64,000 nucleotides of DNA from the NCBI RefSeq assembly GCF_902506195.1, contig NZ_LR732817.1, positions 2,016,985 through 2,080,984 on the forward strand. Direction: 5' to 3'. This DNA comes from Citricoccus sp. K5 (GTDB lineage: Bacteria; Actinomycetota; Actinomycetes; Actinomycetales; Micrococcaceae). The position numbers and the translations under genes were made by a program. Position 1 is the stretch's first letter; every line of letters starts with the position of its first letter. Positions 44,179 to 53,123 of the stretch are shown here, one piece after another. Below the pieces are notes generated by a model, which made no database searches, had not been told where the DNA came from, and worked only from the letters and a program-made list of their open reading frames with translations.

Positions 44179-44805
44179 TCAGCACCCCTCCCACCGGGCG
44201 AGCAGTCCCTCCGGGACCTCGGGAGCGGTCAGGGCATAGGCATCGTGGTCCCGCCAGGCCCCGTCGATGTGCAGGAAATCCCGGCGCATCCCCTCATGCC
44301 GGAAGCCGAGCTTCTCCACCACTCGCCGGCTGGGAACGTTCTCCGGCCGGATGTTGATCTCCATCCGGTGCAGCCCCAGGGTGGTGAAGCAGTAGTCGGT
44401 AGCCAGCGCCACGGCGGTCGGCACGAGCCCCTGCCCGGCCCGGGCCTGGTCGATCCAGTAGCCCAGCGAGGCCGAGAGCGCCGAACCGCGCACGATCGAG
44501 GACACGCTCAACTGCCCGGCGATCACCGGCACTCCGGCGGCGGACGTCCGCACGCAGATCAGCCACGGCAGCGCCGTCCCCTCCTTGCCGGAGCGGTTGA
44601 GGACCTTCACCATCTCGCCGTAGCTCTTCAGGGCGGTGGCCGGCTCGGGGTTGGTGGCGTCCCAGCGGCGGAGCCAGTCCCGGTTGCGGGCCCGCAGCGA
44701 GGTCCACTCCTCCTGGTCCCAGCGGCGGAACGGTCGCAGCACAAGATCTCCGTGTTCCAGGGACACGGGCCAGCGATGGGTCCGGGGGGTGGCGGCAGGC
44801 GGCAT
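44179..44805 (-). CDS. GNAT N-acetyltransferase, RimJ/RimL type
   Basis: A 208-residue acetyltransferase. LVLRPFRRWDQEEWTSLRARNRDWL is the typical RimJ-like opening, LSASLGYWIDQARAGQGLVPTAVALATDYCF holds the acetyl-CoA binding motif A (Q/R-x-x-G-x-G/A variant QARAGQGL), and LHRMEINIRPENVPSRRVVEKLGFRHEGMRRDFLHIDGAWRDH is the classical end. Such enzymes acetylate ribosomal protein N-termini or other amines. Confidence 0.93.
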   Translation of the reverse strand: MPPAATPRTHRWPVSLEHGDLVLRPFRRWDQEEWTSLRARNRDWLRRWDATNPEPATALKSYGEMVKVLNRSGKEGTALPWLICVRTSAAGVPVIAGQLSVSSIVRGSALSASLGYWIDQARAGQGLVPTAVALATDYCFTTLGLHRMEINIRPENVPSRRVVEKLGFRHEGMRRDFLHIDGAWRDHDAYALTAPEVPEGLLARWEGC

Positions 44806-44887
44806 GTGCCTGATCCTAGGTCCGAGGGGCGATGCCCGTCCCGCGCCTCACTGTGCGGCATAACTTTCAGGAGAGAGTGAAACTCAT

Positions 44888-44923
44888 CCTCGCCCCGCAA
44901 AGTCGGGTGGTTCCGGGGCGAGG
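44888..44923. promoter_or_regulatory. Inverted repeat over the fau promoter
   Basis: CCTCGCCCC and GGGGCGAGG are exact reverse complements, 18 bases apart, ending next to a CACAAT (44924-44929) that may be the -10. If the mRNA is leaderless the repeat is in the untranscribed promoter and would be a protein site, not an RNA hairpin. Confidence 0.4.
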
Positions 44924-44935
44924 CACAATGGGAGC

Positions 44936-45730
44936 GTGTCGTTCAACCAGTCGTTCAACCAGTCAGCCTCCACCCCGTCGCCGGAGGGAGGAGAGGCCCA
45001 GTACTCCGCGTCGCTGACCGGGAACCGGGGCGAGAGCCCGGAGGAGGTGCTGACGCACCGAAAGCAGGATTTCCGCACCCTGTGGCGGGCCCGCCGGCGT
45101 GAGCTGGACCCGGCTGATCGCGCCGCCCAGTCTGCCGACCTGACCTCCACCATCCTCGACTGGTACCTCCCACGGGCGCAGCACCGCCGCGTCGCCGCGG
45201 TGCTGTCCTACGGTGCCGAGCCGGACACCGGAGCGCTGCTCGAGGCACTGCACGGGGCCGGCGTCGAGGTCCTGGCCCCCATCACGGAGCCCGAGCGGCA
45301 GCTGTCCTGGACCGCCTGGCATCCCGGCGTGGAGGTGGCCCGCAGTTCGGTGGCGCCGATCGACGAACCGGCGGGTGAACGCCTCGGCGTGGAGACCATG
45401 GAGACGGTGGACCTCGTGCTGGTACCAGCTCAGGCGGTGGACACCCGCGGTTTCCGTCTGGGTCAGGGCGGCGGCTACTACGACCGCTTCCTGGCCGCAC
45501 TGTACCGCCAGCGTTCCGCTGCAAGCGCCTCCGGCAGGTCCAGCGATCCCAGCACGGATGCCAGCACCACGCCCGACGCCGGCTCGACCGCTTCCGCAGC
45601 CCCCGTCACGGTGGCCGTGGTGTTCCGGCACGAGCTGATGACGCGGGGCCAGGTGCCCACCTCGGAGTTCGACGAGCCGGTTGACGGAGCCGTCACGGCC
45701 GACGGCTTCACGTGGTTCGGTCAGGTGTAG
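44936..45730 (+). CDS. 5-formyltetrahydrofolate cyclo-ligase
   Basis: Converts 5-formyl-THF to 5,10-methenyl-THF with ATP. The core begins near residue 38 (THRKQDFRTLWRARRREL) and shows RRVAAVLSYGAEPDTGALLEAL, the ETMETVDLVLVPAQAVDTRGFRLGQGGGYYDRFLA signature and the final FDEPVDGAVTADGF. An unusual Ser/Ala/Thr-rich insert of about 30 residues splits the domain near residue 200. The 35-residue extension at the start includes a tandem 12-bp duplication. GTG 44936 lies six bases after CACAAT. Confidence 0.92.
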   Translation: MSFNQSFNQSASTPSPEGGEAQYSASLTGNRGESPEEVLTHRKQDFRTLWRARRRELDPADRAAQSADLTSTILDWYLPRAQHRRVAAVLSYGAEPDTGALLEALHGAGVEVLAPITEPERQLSWTAWHPGVEVARSSVAPIDEPAGERLGVETMETVDLVLVPAQAVDTRGFRLGQGGGYYDRFLAALYRQRSAASASGRSSDPSTDASTTPDAGSTASAAPVTVAVVFRHELMTRGQVPTSEFDEPVDGAVTADGFTWFGQV

Positions 45731-45732
45731 AC

Positions 45733-45759
45733 TTGGCACTCGAAACGTGAGAGTGCCAA
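45733..45759. promoter_or_regulatory. CIRCE-like element (HrcA operator) before the FmdB gene
   Basis: TTGGCACTC, exactly nine bases, then GAGTGCCAA. This is the CIRCE form TTAGCACTC-N9-GAGTGCTAA with one symmetrical change in each arm. A TAGACT at 45727-45732 right before it is a probable -10, so the element would lie at the transcription start, where HrcA sites usually lie. Confidence 0.75.
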
Positions 45760-45776
45760 ATCGAGAGGACCGTCCG

Positions 45777-46169
45777 GTGCCCACCTATGCCTACGCCTGC
45801 AAGGACTGCGGCCATGAGTTCGACATCGTCCAGTCGTTCACGGATGATTCGCTGACCGCCTGCCCCGAGTGCGAGGGCACCCTGCGCAAGAAGTTCAACT
45901 CCGTGGGCGTGGTGTTCAAGGGATCCGGTTTCTACCGCAACGACTCCCGCGCCGAGGGCTCCGGCTCCAAGGCCTCCACCACGCTGGCCGCGGACAGCTC
46001 CTCAGGCAGCTCCTCGGACAGCGCCGCATCGAGCGGGTCGTCCACCTCCACCGATTCCGGCTCATCATCGTCGCCGTCCACGTCGGGCGCCGCCGCAGCC
46101 TCCTCATCCGGGTCCGGTGCGGCGTCGTCCAGCTCCTCAGGCAGTTCCTCCTCGGGTACCGCTGCCTAG
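45777..46169 (+). CDS. FmdB-family zinc-ribbon protein
   Basis: A 130-residue protein. The first 60 residues are an FmdB zinc ribbon (PTYAYACKDCGHEFDIVQSF, then LTACPECEGTLRKKF, two CxxC pairs, ending VVFKGSGFYRNDSR). The remaining 70 residues are almost purely Ser, Ala, Gly and Thr, a disordered tail. FmdB proteins are small regulators of uncertain role. Start GTG 45777 gives the conserved second-residue Pro. The CIRCE-like element 18 bp upstream suggests heat-shock control. Confidence 0.9.
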   Translation: MPTYAYACKDCGHEFDIVQSFTDDSLTACPECEGTLRKKFNSVGVVFKGSGFYRNDSRAEGSGSKASTTLAADSSSGSSSDSAASSGSSTSTDSGSSSSPSTSGAAAASSSGSGAASSSSSGSSSSGTAA

Positions 46170-46209
46170 TTCGCCTTCCTCCACAGCCGACCGATGACGG
46201 CTGCACCTC

Positions 46210-46233
46210 CACCGCTGGGGTGGGCGCGGTGGC
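46210..46233 (+). terminator. Hairpin after the FmdB gene
   Basis: CCACCGC (46210-46216) pairs with GCGGTGG (46227-46233) across a ten-base loop, 40 bp after the stop codon and before the SAF-domain gene. Modest stem, no U-tract. Confidence 0.45.
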
Positions 46234-46265
46234 CGGGCCTGCCGCGGTCCTGATGGGATCGTGAC

Positions 46266-47048
46266 ATGTCATCACCCACCACCGCGGCCCGGCGCTCCCG
46301 GGACTCTCCGCCCTCACCGCCCCGCTCCCGGAGACGAACCTCTCCTCGCCGTGAGCTGCGCCGGTATCGCCGCGCTGTGCGCCGGCGGATGGCCACTCCC
46401 CCACCTCCATACCTGGTGGAACACGACTCCAGCCGGTCACATCCTTCTCCCGGCGGATCCGCCGACGCCGATGTCGCAGCAGCAGCCGCCTCCTCGCGGC
46501 GGCGCACCCAGCTGAAACTGGCCCTGGCCTCCATCCCGCTCGTCCTGGCGGTCATCCTGCTCCTGGTCAATGCCTTGGGTGGCCCTGATGAATCAGGTGG
46601 CGCTGGTGGTTCAGGGGGATCAGTTGGTTCAGCTGGTCAGGAATCCCAAGCCGGAGCAGCAGCAGGTGACGTCGCCGTGGCGGCGGTGCAGGAGGGGCAG
46701 CGCCGAGCCTCTGCCGATGGCGGCGGCACTGTTGCTGGCGAGGCTGGTGAATCCGGCGAGAACGGAGAGGCCGGAGCTGCCGCAAGGCCCGAGGTTCCGG
46801 CCGGACATCGGGCCGTAGCCGTGAGGTTCGCGAGCCCCGACGCCGTGGACCTGGCAGCGGCTGGAGACCGCATCGACATCGTGGGAACGGACGGAAGCGT
46901 GCTGGAGGCGAACGTCGAGGTGCTGCAGGACCGATCCACGGACCTGGCCACGGTGCTGGTCCTGGCCGTGACCGAGGAACGAGCCGCGGAACTGGCGGCG
47001 GCCGCGGTGAATCAGGACCTCACGCTCCTGGTGACACCGGAGCCGTAA
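46266..47048 (+). CDS. SAF-domain protein (CpaB/RcpC-like), membrane anchored
   Basis: A 260-residue protein. An Arg-rich N-terminus (30 or so residues) and a linker precede one span (LKLALASIPLVLAVILLLVNAL), a Gly/Ser/Ala-rich stretch, then a SAF-like domain (RPEVPAGHRAVAVRFASPDAVDLAAAGDRIDIVG...VLVLAVTEERAAELAAAAVNQDLTLLVTPEP). The last part resembles the RcpC/CpaB domain of Flp pilus assembly. No pilus genes are nearby, so it may serve another surface system; in related genera a SAF protein after fmdB is common. Confidence 0.75.
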   Translation: MSSPTTAARRSRDSPPSPPRSRRRTSPRRELRRYRRAVRRRMATPPPPYLVEHDSSRSHPSPGGSADADVAAAAASSRRRTQLKLALASIPLVLAVILLLVNALGGPDESGGAGGSGGSVGSAGQESQAGAAAGDVAVAAVQEGQRRASADGGGTVAGEAGESGENGEAGAAARPEVPAGHRAVAVRFASPDAVDLAAAGDRIDIVGTDGSVLEANVEVLQDRSTDLATVLVLAVTEERAAELAAAAVNQDLTLLVTPEP

Positions 47049-47054
47049 CTGGCG

Positions 47055-47312
47055 TCAGTCCCAGTGCGGCGGGCGCTGTTCGAGCAGCCAGCGCTCACGC
47101 TCGGACAGGTTGCGCTGGTCCGCGGACCGGGCTTCGCCCTGGCCGGATCCCGATGGCACCGAGGTGGCTGCCGTCGCTGAGGACTCGCCAACCGCCGGTT
47201 CGCCGAGGGTCGGCTCGGGCCCGTCGGCGAACGCCGGACCGGTGCCGGGCGCGTCGGCTCGTCGGGGACCGCGACGGCGAGCAACCGGGAGCTCTGAGTC
47301 AGCGGTTGCCAT
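47055..47312 (-). CDS. Hypothetical small protein downstream of the helicase-like gene
   Basis: An 85-residue, Ala/Pro/Gly/Arg-rich protein whose only ordered part is the end, DQRNLSERERWLLEQRPPHWD. The start ATG 47312 overlaps the stop of the large helicase-like gene by 14 bases, so it is translated from the same message. The conserved-looking C-terminal RxxWLLxQRPPHW pattern suggests a short peptide motif that docks onto a partner, possibly the upstream protein; this is inference. Confidence 0.65.
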   Translation of the reverse strand: MATADSELPVARRRGPRRADAPGTGPAFADGPEPTLGEPAVGESSATAATSVPSGSGQGEARSADQRNLSERERWLLEQRPPHWD

Positions 47313-50300
47313 CGTCCTGGTGCCCGTCATCGCTCGCGTCCTCACGCTGTTGCTCGGCGGCGGCACCATCGAAGACCGCACCGTCGAACACCGCGTCGGA
47401 CGATCCTGCCCCCTCCGGGGACTCCGGTGAACCCACCGACGAAGGGCCAGACGTCGCGTCCTCGGGGATGGACAAGTGCTCCGCAGGGCCAGGGCCGGCA
47501 GGTTCCACGGGGCCGTCTTCAGCCGAGGGCAGGCCCAGGAAGTCGGCGATGGTCCCGGCGCATCCGGCCGGGTCGGAGAAGACGTCGATGGTCCACAGGG
47601 CGTGGTAGCGCCAGCCGCTGCGCTCGAGCTGCTGCGGCACCTGACGGGACCGCTCGCGCACGGTCATCCCGCGGTACGACTCGGACCCGTCGGAGAACAT
47701 GGCGACAGGGACGGCCTGTTCCGGGGAGGTCTGCGCCTCCCACGCGGGCAGGCCCAGGGGGTTCCAGACGGCCAGGTCGATGCTCCCGGCGAAGTTCGGC
47801 AGCACGGTGGCATGGCGATGAGCCAGGCGGTCGGACAGGTCCGCCACCAGCGGGTCCCGCGGACGCGGCGAGGTCGTGTGCCCGGTGTCCTTGAGGTAGG
47901 CCTCGAGCAGTCCGTAGAAGTCCGCGGCTCCGTTACCCAGCCGCTGGGGATCCAGGTCGTCCGGATGCACGCAGGTCAGCACGTGAAGGTGCTGGCGCGC
48001 ACGGGTCAGGGCGGTGGCATAGAGCTCCCGGCCCCCGGCCTCCGAGAACGGCCCGAAGTGGTGCACCACGCGTCCGTGCGGGGTCCGGCCGTAGCCGAGG
48101 CTGAAGACGATGTGGTCCCGGACCACGCCGTGGGCCCGGGCCATGGGGGCCACCACGAACGGCTCCCGGTCCCGGTTGAAGAAGGCGGCGGCCCACGGGT
48201 TGTTGGGCAGGTTCAACCGGATCGCCTCGGCCACGCGGCGGGCATGCAGCTGGCTCGCGGTGATGACGGCCAGCGAGGCTTCCGGACGGTGACGGATGTG
48301 CTCGAACACCAGGTCCATGGTCCGGTTGACCTCGGCCACGGTGGATTCCACGCCCTCGTCGCCGGCGCCGGGCATGCCGGTCCCGCCGGGCAGGAATTCC
48401 ACCCGCACGGGATGGTCCGCTCCGGTCAGCTCGGAGGCGCCGGGCAGCATCTCCAACATCGAGTCGTAGAGCTGTTCGCCCAGCAGACGGGTGAGTTTTC
48501 GCTCCAGCCCGCGGTGCATGGTGGTCAACCTGATGCTCGGCATCACCCGCATCAGGGCGGTGAAGGCCGAGTCCACCTCGCGCGGCAGCAGCACGGAGGC
48601 CGTCGGGTCCACGGAGACGTTGAAGGTCTTCGGTGAACCGGAGGTGCCGTCGCCGAAGGCCACCACCTGCTTGCCGCGGCTGATCGCGCCCAGCGCCGTG
48701 CTGAGGGCGAGGGACTCTGCGTCCAGCAGCAGGACGGCGTCGAAGCTCATGTCCGCCGGGAACTCGGCCAGGGCCAGCGGGGAGGTGGTCCAGGCCGGAA
48801 CCAGGGACTGGAGCAGCTCCGGCTCAAGGCCGGACAGAGACTCCGGGTCCGGGTTGCCGTCCTTGAGCAGGGAGCGCAGCACGCGAGCCGAGGCTCGGTG
48901 CATGCCGGCAGTCCTGTTCCACCGCTGGGACATCTTCCAGTTCAGGCGCTGACTGCCGCCTTCCAGGTGGGCGGTGTCCGCGAGACGGTACTCCGCCTCG
49001 ATCTTTCGCAGCGACTCGGCGTCCATCATGGCCAGGTAGTCGTCGCCGGAGATCATCGCCTCGAGCGCGGACTGCCACCAGGCCAGCTCGAGCTCGGCCC
49101 GCAGCTGGTCCGTCGGCACCTCCCGCTGCTGCAGGTCCGCCATGAGCTCCTGCAGGCCCTGCTCCCGCAGCTGGTCGCCGACGAGCGTGCGTTCGGGCAG
49201 CGTCTTGAGCGTGTCCTGGTCCGCCACGAGCCGGTCCAGGATCTGGCTGAGCTCGTCCATGGGCAGGTTCTCCAACCGGCCCGACTCCCGCCGCGGCTCG
49301 GCGAGGGCCCGCTGCAACCGGGCCATCTGGCCGGCCACCTCGGCACTCTTGGCCGAGAGGGCCTCCAGGCCGGCCGGCACAGAGGGGTGGCGCTTGGTGG
49401 TGGCCCAACGGGTCCACTCGGCGCGCTGGTCCTGCACGTCCACGAGCGCCTCGTGCAGGTCGGTGACGTGCACGCCCGGACGGATGTACTCCTTGGCCAC
49501 TCGGCGGAGCCGTGACCGGGTCATGGAGGACATCTCGACGCCGTGCTGCTTGCGCCACTGCCCGGAGGCCGTGGCGGAGATCAGGTCCGTGACCGGGCGG
49601 TCGAAGATGTCCGGGGTGAACTGGTCCAGGGAACCGCGCACGGCGGAGAGCAGGTGGATCTGGCGGACCCAGTCGGCGAAGGTCCCCCCGGTGGCCAGCT
49701 GGGCCTGCTCGGTGGCCTGGTCCAGCTGCTCGCGCAGCACGGGCAGGGCGGCGGCCAGGTCCTCGGCCAGCCCGTAGGCGTCCTCGGTCTCCTGCACGTT
49801 GCGCAACCGGGCCCCGTACCAGGGGCTCTCCGTGGAGGAGCGGGAGAAGGCACCGAGTTCCCCGGCACGGATGAACGTCGCGGCGGTCTCGTCACGGTTG
49901 ACGGTGGCGTCCAGCACGGAGCGCTTGAGGCGAACGGTGGTGGAGGGAGCCGGATCCATCGCGGTCAGCGAGGCCAGCGACTGCATAGCCTGGAAGGGCG
50001 AGCAGCCCCAGCGATCCCGCACGTTGTGCAGACTGCGCAGGTGGTCCCGCAACTGGTGGCGGCGCTCCACGAGGGTGGCGTTGAGCCGGCTGGTTCCCGG
50101 TTCCTGGGCCCGCTCCACGCGCAGCAGGGCCTGGATGAGCTGACGGCGCATCAACTCGGGGGTGGCCGCAGCCGGGATGTCCAGCGCCAGCGAGTCCAGG
50201 TCCACGGAGCCCAGACGGCGCCGGAAGTCATCCAGGGTGGCGGTGCGCTCGGCCACCACGAGCACGCGCTTGCCGTCCCCGGCAAGCTGCGCCACGGCAT

Positions 50301-51267
50301 TGGCCGCGGTCTGCGTCTGGCCCGTCCCGGGAGGGGTGACCACCACCAGGTCGTGGCCGGCGGCGATGTGGTCGAGGGCCCGCTGCTGGGACGGGTCCGC
50401 GTCCAGGATCAGGCTCTCGGCGGACGGCTCCCGCTCATCGACGGGCGGCAGCCCTGTCTCCGGCAGTTCCGCACGGCGCGGGACCATGCCCGAACCGGCG
50501 TCATACAGTGCGGAGACCACCGGATGGCTGGAGTCCACCACGTCCACGGACGCGGTGTCCGCCAGATCGGCGAAGGTGGACACGAGCAGGCGGTGCTCCA
50601 CCACCAGCCCCCGGACCTCGCGTCCCTGTGAGCGCAGCATCTCCATGGCGGGCATGGGCTCGAGCTTGGCGGTGGCGTAGGCGGCGCGCAGGTAGTCGTC
50701 CGCGTCCAGCACGATCCCGTGGTGGTCCCGGAAGTAGCGGGCCAGGGCGGGGTTGAGCCGGGCCCGGTCAGAGATCTGCAGCTCGTAGTCGTCCTGTTCG
50801 CCCCGCAGCGTCAGGCTCAGCCGGGCCAGCATCACGGGCGCGGACATCTGCGTGGAGCGGCCGTCCTCGATGACGCGCCACGTCGCCAGGCCGGTGGCCA
50901 GGTACCCGACGTCGACGCCGCGGTCCTCGGCCAGCTCCTGGATCTTGCCTCGCAGCTGACGGGCCGCACCGCGGGCGTGAATGAACGCGTCGCCGTCCCG
51001 CAACAGGGTGGACAGGCGCGTGCGGCGCCCGGACATGAACTGGCTCAGCCCGGAGGGGTGGGAGTGCGAGATGTCGATGCTGTTCGCGCCGGACGGGGCG
51101 AAGCGCAGCATCGTGTCGTTCTCGGTGCCCGAGCCCAACGAGGCCAGCCACGCCGGGAAGGTGAGGCGGGAGTCGGACTCGGCAGGGCCGTCGTCGGGCA
51201 GGCCCGTGTCCCTGCCCCCGTGGAGGCGAGGCGCCGCGGGGCTCTGCTGGGGGTCCTGCTCAGTCAC
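47299..51267 (-). CDS. Giant divergent SF1 helicase-like protein with C-terminal nuclease-like domain
   Basis: A 1322-residue protein. An N-terminal DUF4011-like region (FPAWLASLGSGTENDTMLRF...) is followed by an AAA/SF1 helicase core and a C-terminal Vsr/REase-like domain (IDLAVWNPLGLPAWEAQT...RERSRQVPQQLERSGWRYHALWTIDVFSDP). Motif VI is kept (YATALTRARQHLHVL). Key residues are altered: Walker A reads PPGTGQTQT, with Gln317 in place of Lys, and motif II reads LLLDAESL (Asp849-Ala-Glu) in place of DEAS. GTG 51267 has AAGGA six bases upstream. Nearest relatives are large helicases linked to DNA defence or repair. Confidence 0.8.
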   Translation of the reverse strand: MTEQDPQQSPAAPRLHGGRDTGLPDDGPAESDSRLTFPAWLASLGSGTENDTMLRFAPSGANSIDISHSHPSGLSQFMSGRRTRLSTLLRDGDAFIHARGAARQLRGKIQELAEDRGVDVGYLATGLATWRVIEDGRSTQMSAPVMLARLSLTLRGEQDDYELQISDRARLNPALARYFRDHHGIVLDADDYLRAAYATAKLEPMPAMEMLRSQGREVRGLVVEHRLLVSTFADLADTASVDVVDSSHPVVSALYDAGSGMVPRRAELPETGLPPVDEREPSAESLILDADPSQQRALDHIAAGHDLVVVTPPGTGQTQTAANAVAQLAGDGKRVLVVAERTATLDDFRRRLGSVDLDSLALDIPAAATPELMRRQLIQALLRVERAQEPGTSRLNATLVERRHQLRDHLRSLHNVRDRWGCSPFQAMQSLASLTAMDPAPSTTVRLKRSVLDATVNRDETAATFIRAGELGAFSRSSTESPWYGARLRNVQETEDAYGLAEDLAAALPVLREQLDQATEQAQLATGGTFADWVRQIHLLSAVRGSLDQFTPDIFDRPVTDLISATASGQWRKQHGVEMSSMTRSRLRRVAKEYIRPGVHVTDLHEALVDVQDQRAEWTRWATTKRHPSVPAGLEALSAKSAEVAGQMARLQRALAEPRRESGRLENLPMDELSQILDRLVADQDTLKTLPERTLVGDQLREQGLQELMADLQQREVPTDQLRAELELAWWQSALEAMISGDDYLAMMDAESLRKIEAEYRLADTAHLEGGSQRLNWKMSQRWNRTAGMHRASARVLRSLLKDGNPDPESLSGLEPELLQSLVPAWTTSPLALAEFPADMSFDAVLLLDAESLALSTALGAISRGKQVVAFGDGTSGSPKTFNVSVDPTASVLLPREVDSAFTALMRVMPSIRLTTMHRGLERKLTRLLGEQLYDSMLEMLPGASELTGADHPVRVEFLPGGTGMPGAGDEGVESTVAEVNRTMDLVFEHIRHRPEASLAVITASQLHARRVAEAIRLNLPNNPWAAAFFNRDREPFVVAPMARAHGVVRDHIVFSLGYGRTPHGRVVHHFGPFSEAGGRELYATALTRARQHLHVLTCVHPDDLDPQRLGNGAADFYGLLEAYLKDTGHTTSPRPRDPLVADLSDRLAHRHATVLPNFAGSIDLAVWNPLGLPAWEAQTSPEQAVPVAMFSDGSESYRGMTVRERSRQVPQQLERSGWRYHALWTIDVFSDPAGCAGTIADFLGLPSAEDGPVEPAGPGPAEHLSIPEDATSGPSSVGSPESPEGAGSSDAVFDGAVFDGAAAEQQREDASDDGHQDDGNR

Positions 51268-51432
51268 AGTTGTCCTTCCTGCCGCCGGCCGCTTCCCCGC
51301 CCTGCCCACGACGACGGCCGGTGCGGTGGGGCCGCGAGGCACCAATGCTTGTTTCCACGGTACACAGGCGCACCGCGGATTCCCCCCAGGGAAACGGGCC
51401 GGTTCTCCGGCGCCCGCCTCCTGACGGAGGGC

Positions 51433-53085
51433 TTACTCCCACTCGATGGTTCCCGGAGGCTTGCTGGTCACATCCAGGACCACCCGGTTGATGCCGTCCA
51501 CCTCGTTGGTGATGCGGTTGGAGATCCGTGAGAGCAGGTCGTACGGCAGCTGAGCCCAGTCAGCGGTCATCGCGTCCTCGGACGTGACCGGCCGCAGCAC
51601 CACGGGGTGACCGTAGGTCCGGCCGTCACCCTGGACGCCCACGGAGCGGACATCGGCCAGCAGGACCACGGGGCACTGCCAGATGTGGCGGTCCAGGCCG
51701 GCGGCGGTCAGTTCCGCGCGCACGATCGCGTCGGCCTGGCGGAGCAGGTCCAGGCGTTCCCGCGTCACCTCACCGATGATGCGGATGCCCAGGCCGGGGC
51801 CCGGGAAGGGCTGGCGCCAGACGATCTCATCCGGCAGCCCGAGCTCGGAGCCCACGGCACGGACCTCGTCCTTGAACAGGGCGCGCAGCGGTTCGACCAG
51901 CTCGAATTCGATGTCCTCCGGAAGCCCGCCCACGTTGTGGTGGCTCTTGATGTTCGCGGTGCCCTCACCGCCGCCGGACTCCACGACGTCCGGGTACAGG
52001 GTGCCCTGCACCAGGAACTTCACGTCCTTGGCTTCCGGGTCATGGCGGGACTCGGCGATGATGTCCGCCTGGGCCTTCTCGAAGGTCCGGATGAACTTCT
52101 CGCCGATGATCTTGCGCTTGGCCTCCGGGTCCGTCACGCCGGCCAGGGCCTCCAGGAACACGTCCTCGGCGTCCACCATGATCAGCCTGGCACCGCCCGT
52201 GGCCGCTCCGAACGCCTTCTCGATCTCCTCGGACTCGTCCTGGCGCATCAGGCCGTGGTTGACGTAGACGCAGGTCAGCTGGTCCCCCACGGCCCGCTGG
52301 ACCAGGGCGGCGGCCACAGCGGAGTCCACGCCGCCGGACAGGCCACAGATGGCCCGGTGCTCGCCGATCTGCTCGCGGATCAGCTCGACCTGCTCCTCGA
52401 TCACGGAGGTGGTGGTCCAGGTGTCCTTCAGGCCGGCACCGTGGTGCAGGAAGTTGCGCAACACCTCCTGGCCGCGCTCGGAGTGGCCGACCTCCGGGTG
52501 CCACTGCACGCCGTAGATCTTCTTCTCCGGGCTCTCGAACGCCGCCACGGGGGCGCCCGGGGTGCGGGCGGTCACGGAGAAGCCGGCCGGGGCCTCGGTC
52601 ACCGAGTCGGCGTGGCTCATCCACACGACCTGGTCCACGTCCTGCCCGGCAAAGAGCACCGAGGTGGACCCGATGGCCTCCAGCCGGGTGGAACCGTACT
52701 CCCGGGTGTCGGTCTTGGACACGGTGCCTCCGAGTGCCTGCGCGATTGATTGGAAGCCGTAGCAGAGGCCCAGCACGGGGACCCCGGCCTCGAGGAGTTC
52801 CGGGTCGAGCCCGGGCGCGCCTTCGGCGTAGACCGAGGAGGGGCCACCGGAGAGGATCAGGGCGGCGGGATTGCGGGCCAGGATGTCCTCGGCCGAGAGC
52901 GTGTGCGGAACGACCTCGGAGTACACGTTGGCCTCGCGCACGCGCCGGGCGATCAGCTGGGCGTACTGGGCTCCGTTGTCCACCACCAGCACGGTCGGGA
53001 AGTCAGCGGCGATCTGCGGGTTGTCCGGGGTGTCCGGCCGGTGGTCCGGTGCTGTGGTCTGGTCGTCAGCCTGGGAGGAAGTCAC
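51433..53085 (-). CDS. guaA: GMP synthase (glutamine-hydrolysing)
   Basis: Makes GMP from XMP with glutamine and ATP. The N-terminal amidotransferase domain has the nucleophile Cys in [15 protein letters not shown] and the His/Glu in [12 protein letters not shown]; the ATP-pyrophosphatase has [15 protein letters not shown]; the C-terminal dimerisation domain ends [19 protein letters not shown], diagnostic of GuaA. The 550 residues include an N-terminal extension of about 28 polar residues. It is divergent from the MFS gene with 38 bp between starts. It precedes the helicase-like gene on the same strand by 165 bp. Confidence 0.97.
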   Translation of the reverse strand: MTSSQADDQTTAPDHRPDTPDNPQIAADFPTVLVVDNGAQYAQLIARRVREANVYSEVVPHTLSAEDILARNPAALILSGGPSSVYAEGAPGLDPELLEAGVPVLGLCYGFQSIAQALGGTVSKTDTREYGSTRLEAIGSTSVLFAGQDVDQVVWMSHADSVTEAPAGFSVTARTPGAPVAAFESPEKKIYGVQWHPEVGHSERGQEVLRNFLHHGAGLKDTWTTTSVIEEQVELIREQIGEHRAICGLSGGVDSAVAAALVQRAVGDQLTCVYVNHGLMRQDESEEIEKAFGAATGGARLIMVDAEDVFLEALAGVTDPEAKRKIIGEKFIRTFEKAQADIIAESRHDPEAKDVKFLVQGTLYPDVVESGGGEGTANIKSHHNVGGLPEDIEFELVEPLRALFKDEVRAVGSELGLPDEIVWRQPFPGPGLGIRIIGEVTRERLDLLRQADAIVRAELTAAGLDRHIWQCPVVLLADVRSVGVQGDGRTYGHPVVLRPVTSEDAMTADWAQLPYDLLSRISNRITNEVDGINRVVLDVTSKPPGTIEWE

Positions 53086-53123
53086 CCGTCAAGGATAGTG
53101 CAGGAGCAGGGCACAATGTCCTC

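Noticed and set aside
44806-44935. 6S RNA gene next to the cyclo-ligase, as in enteric bacteria
   Set aside because: The 130-bp space has only one inverted repeat, which overlaps the likely promoter; there is no long double-stranded rod with a central bubble.
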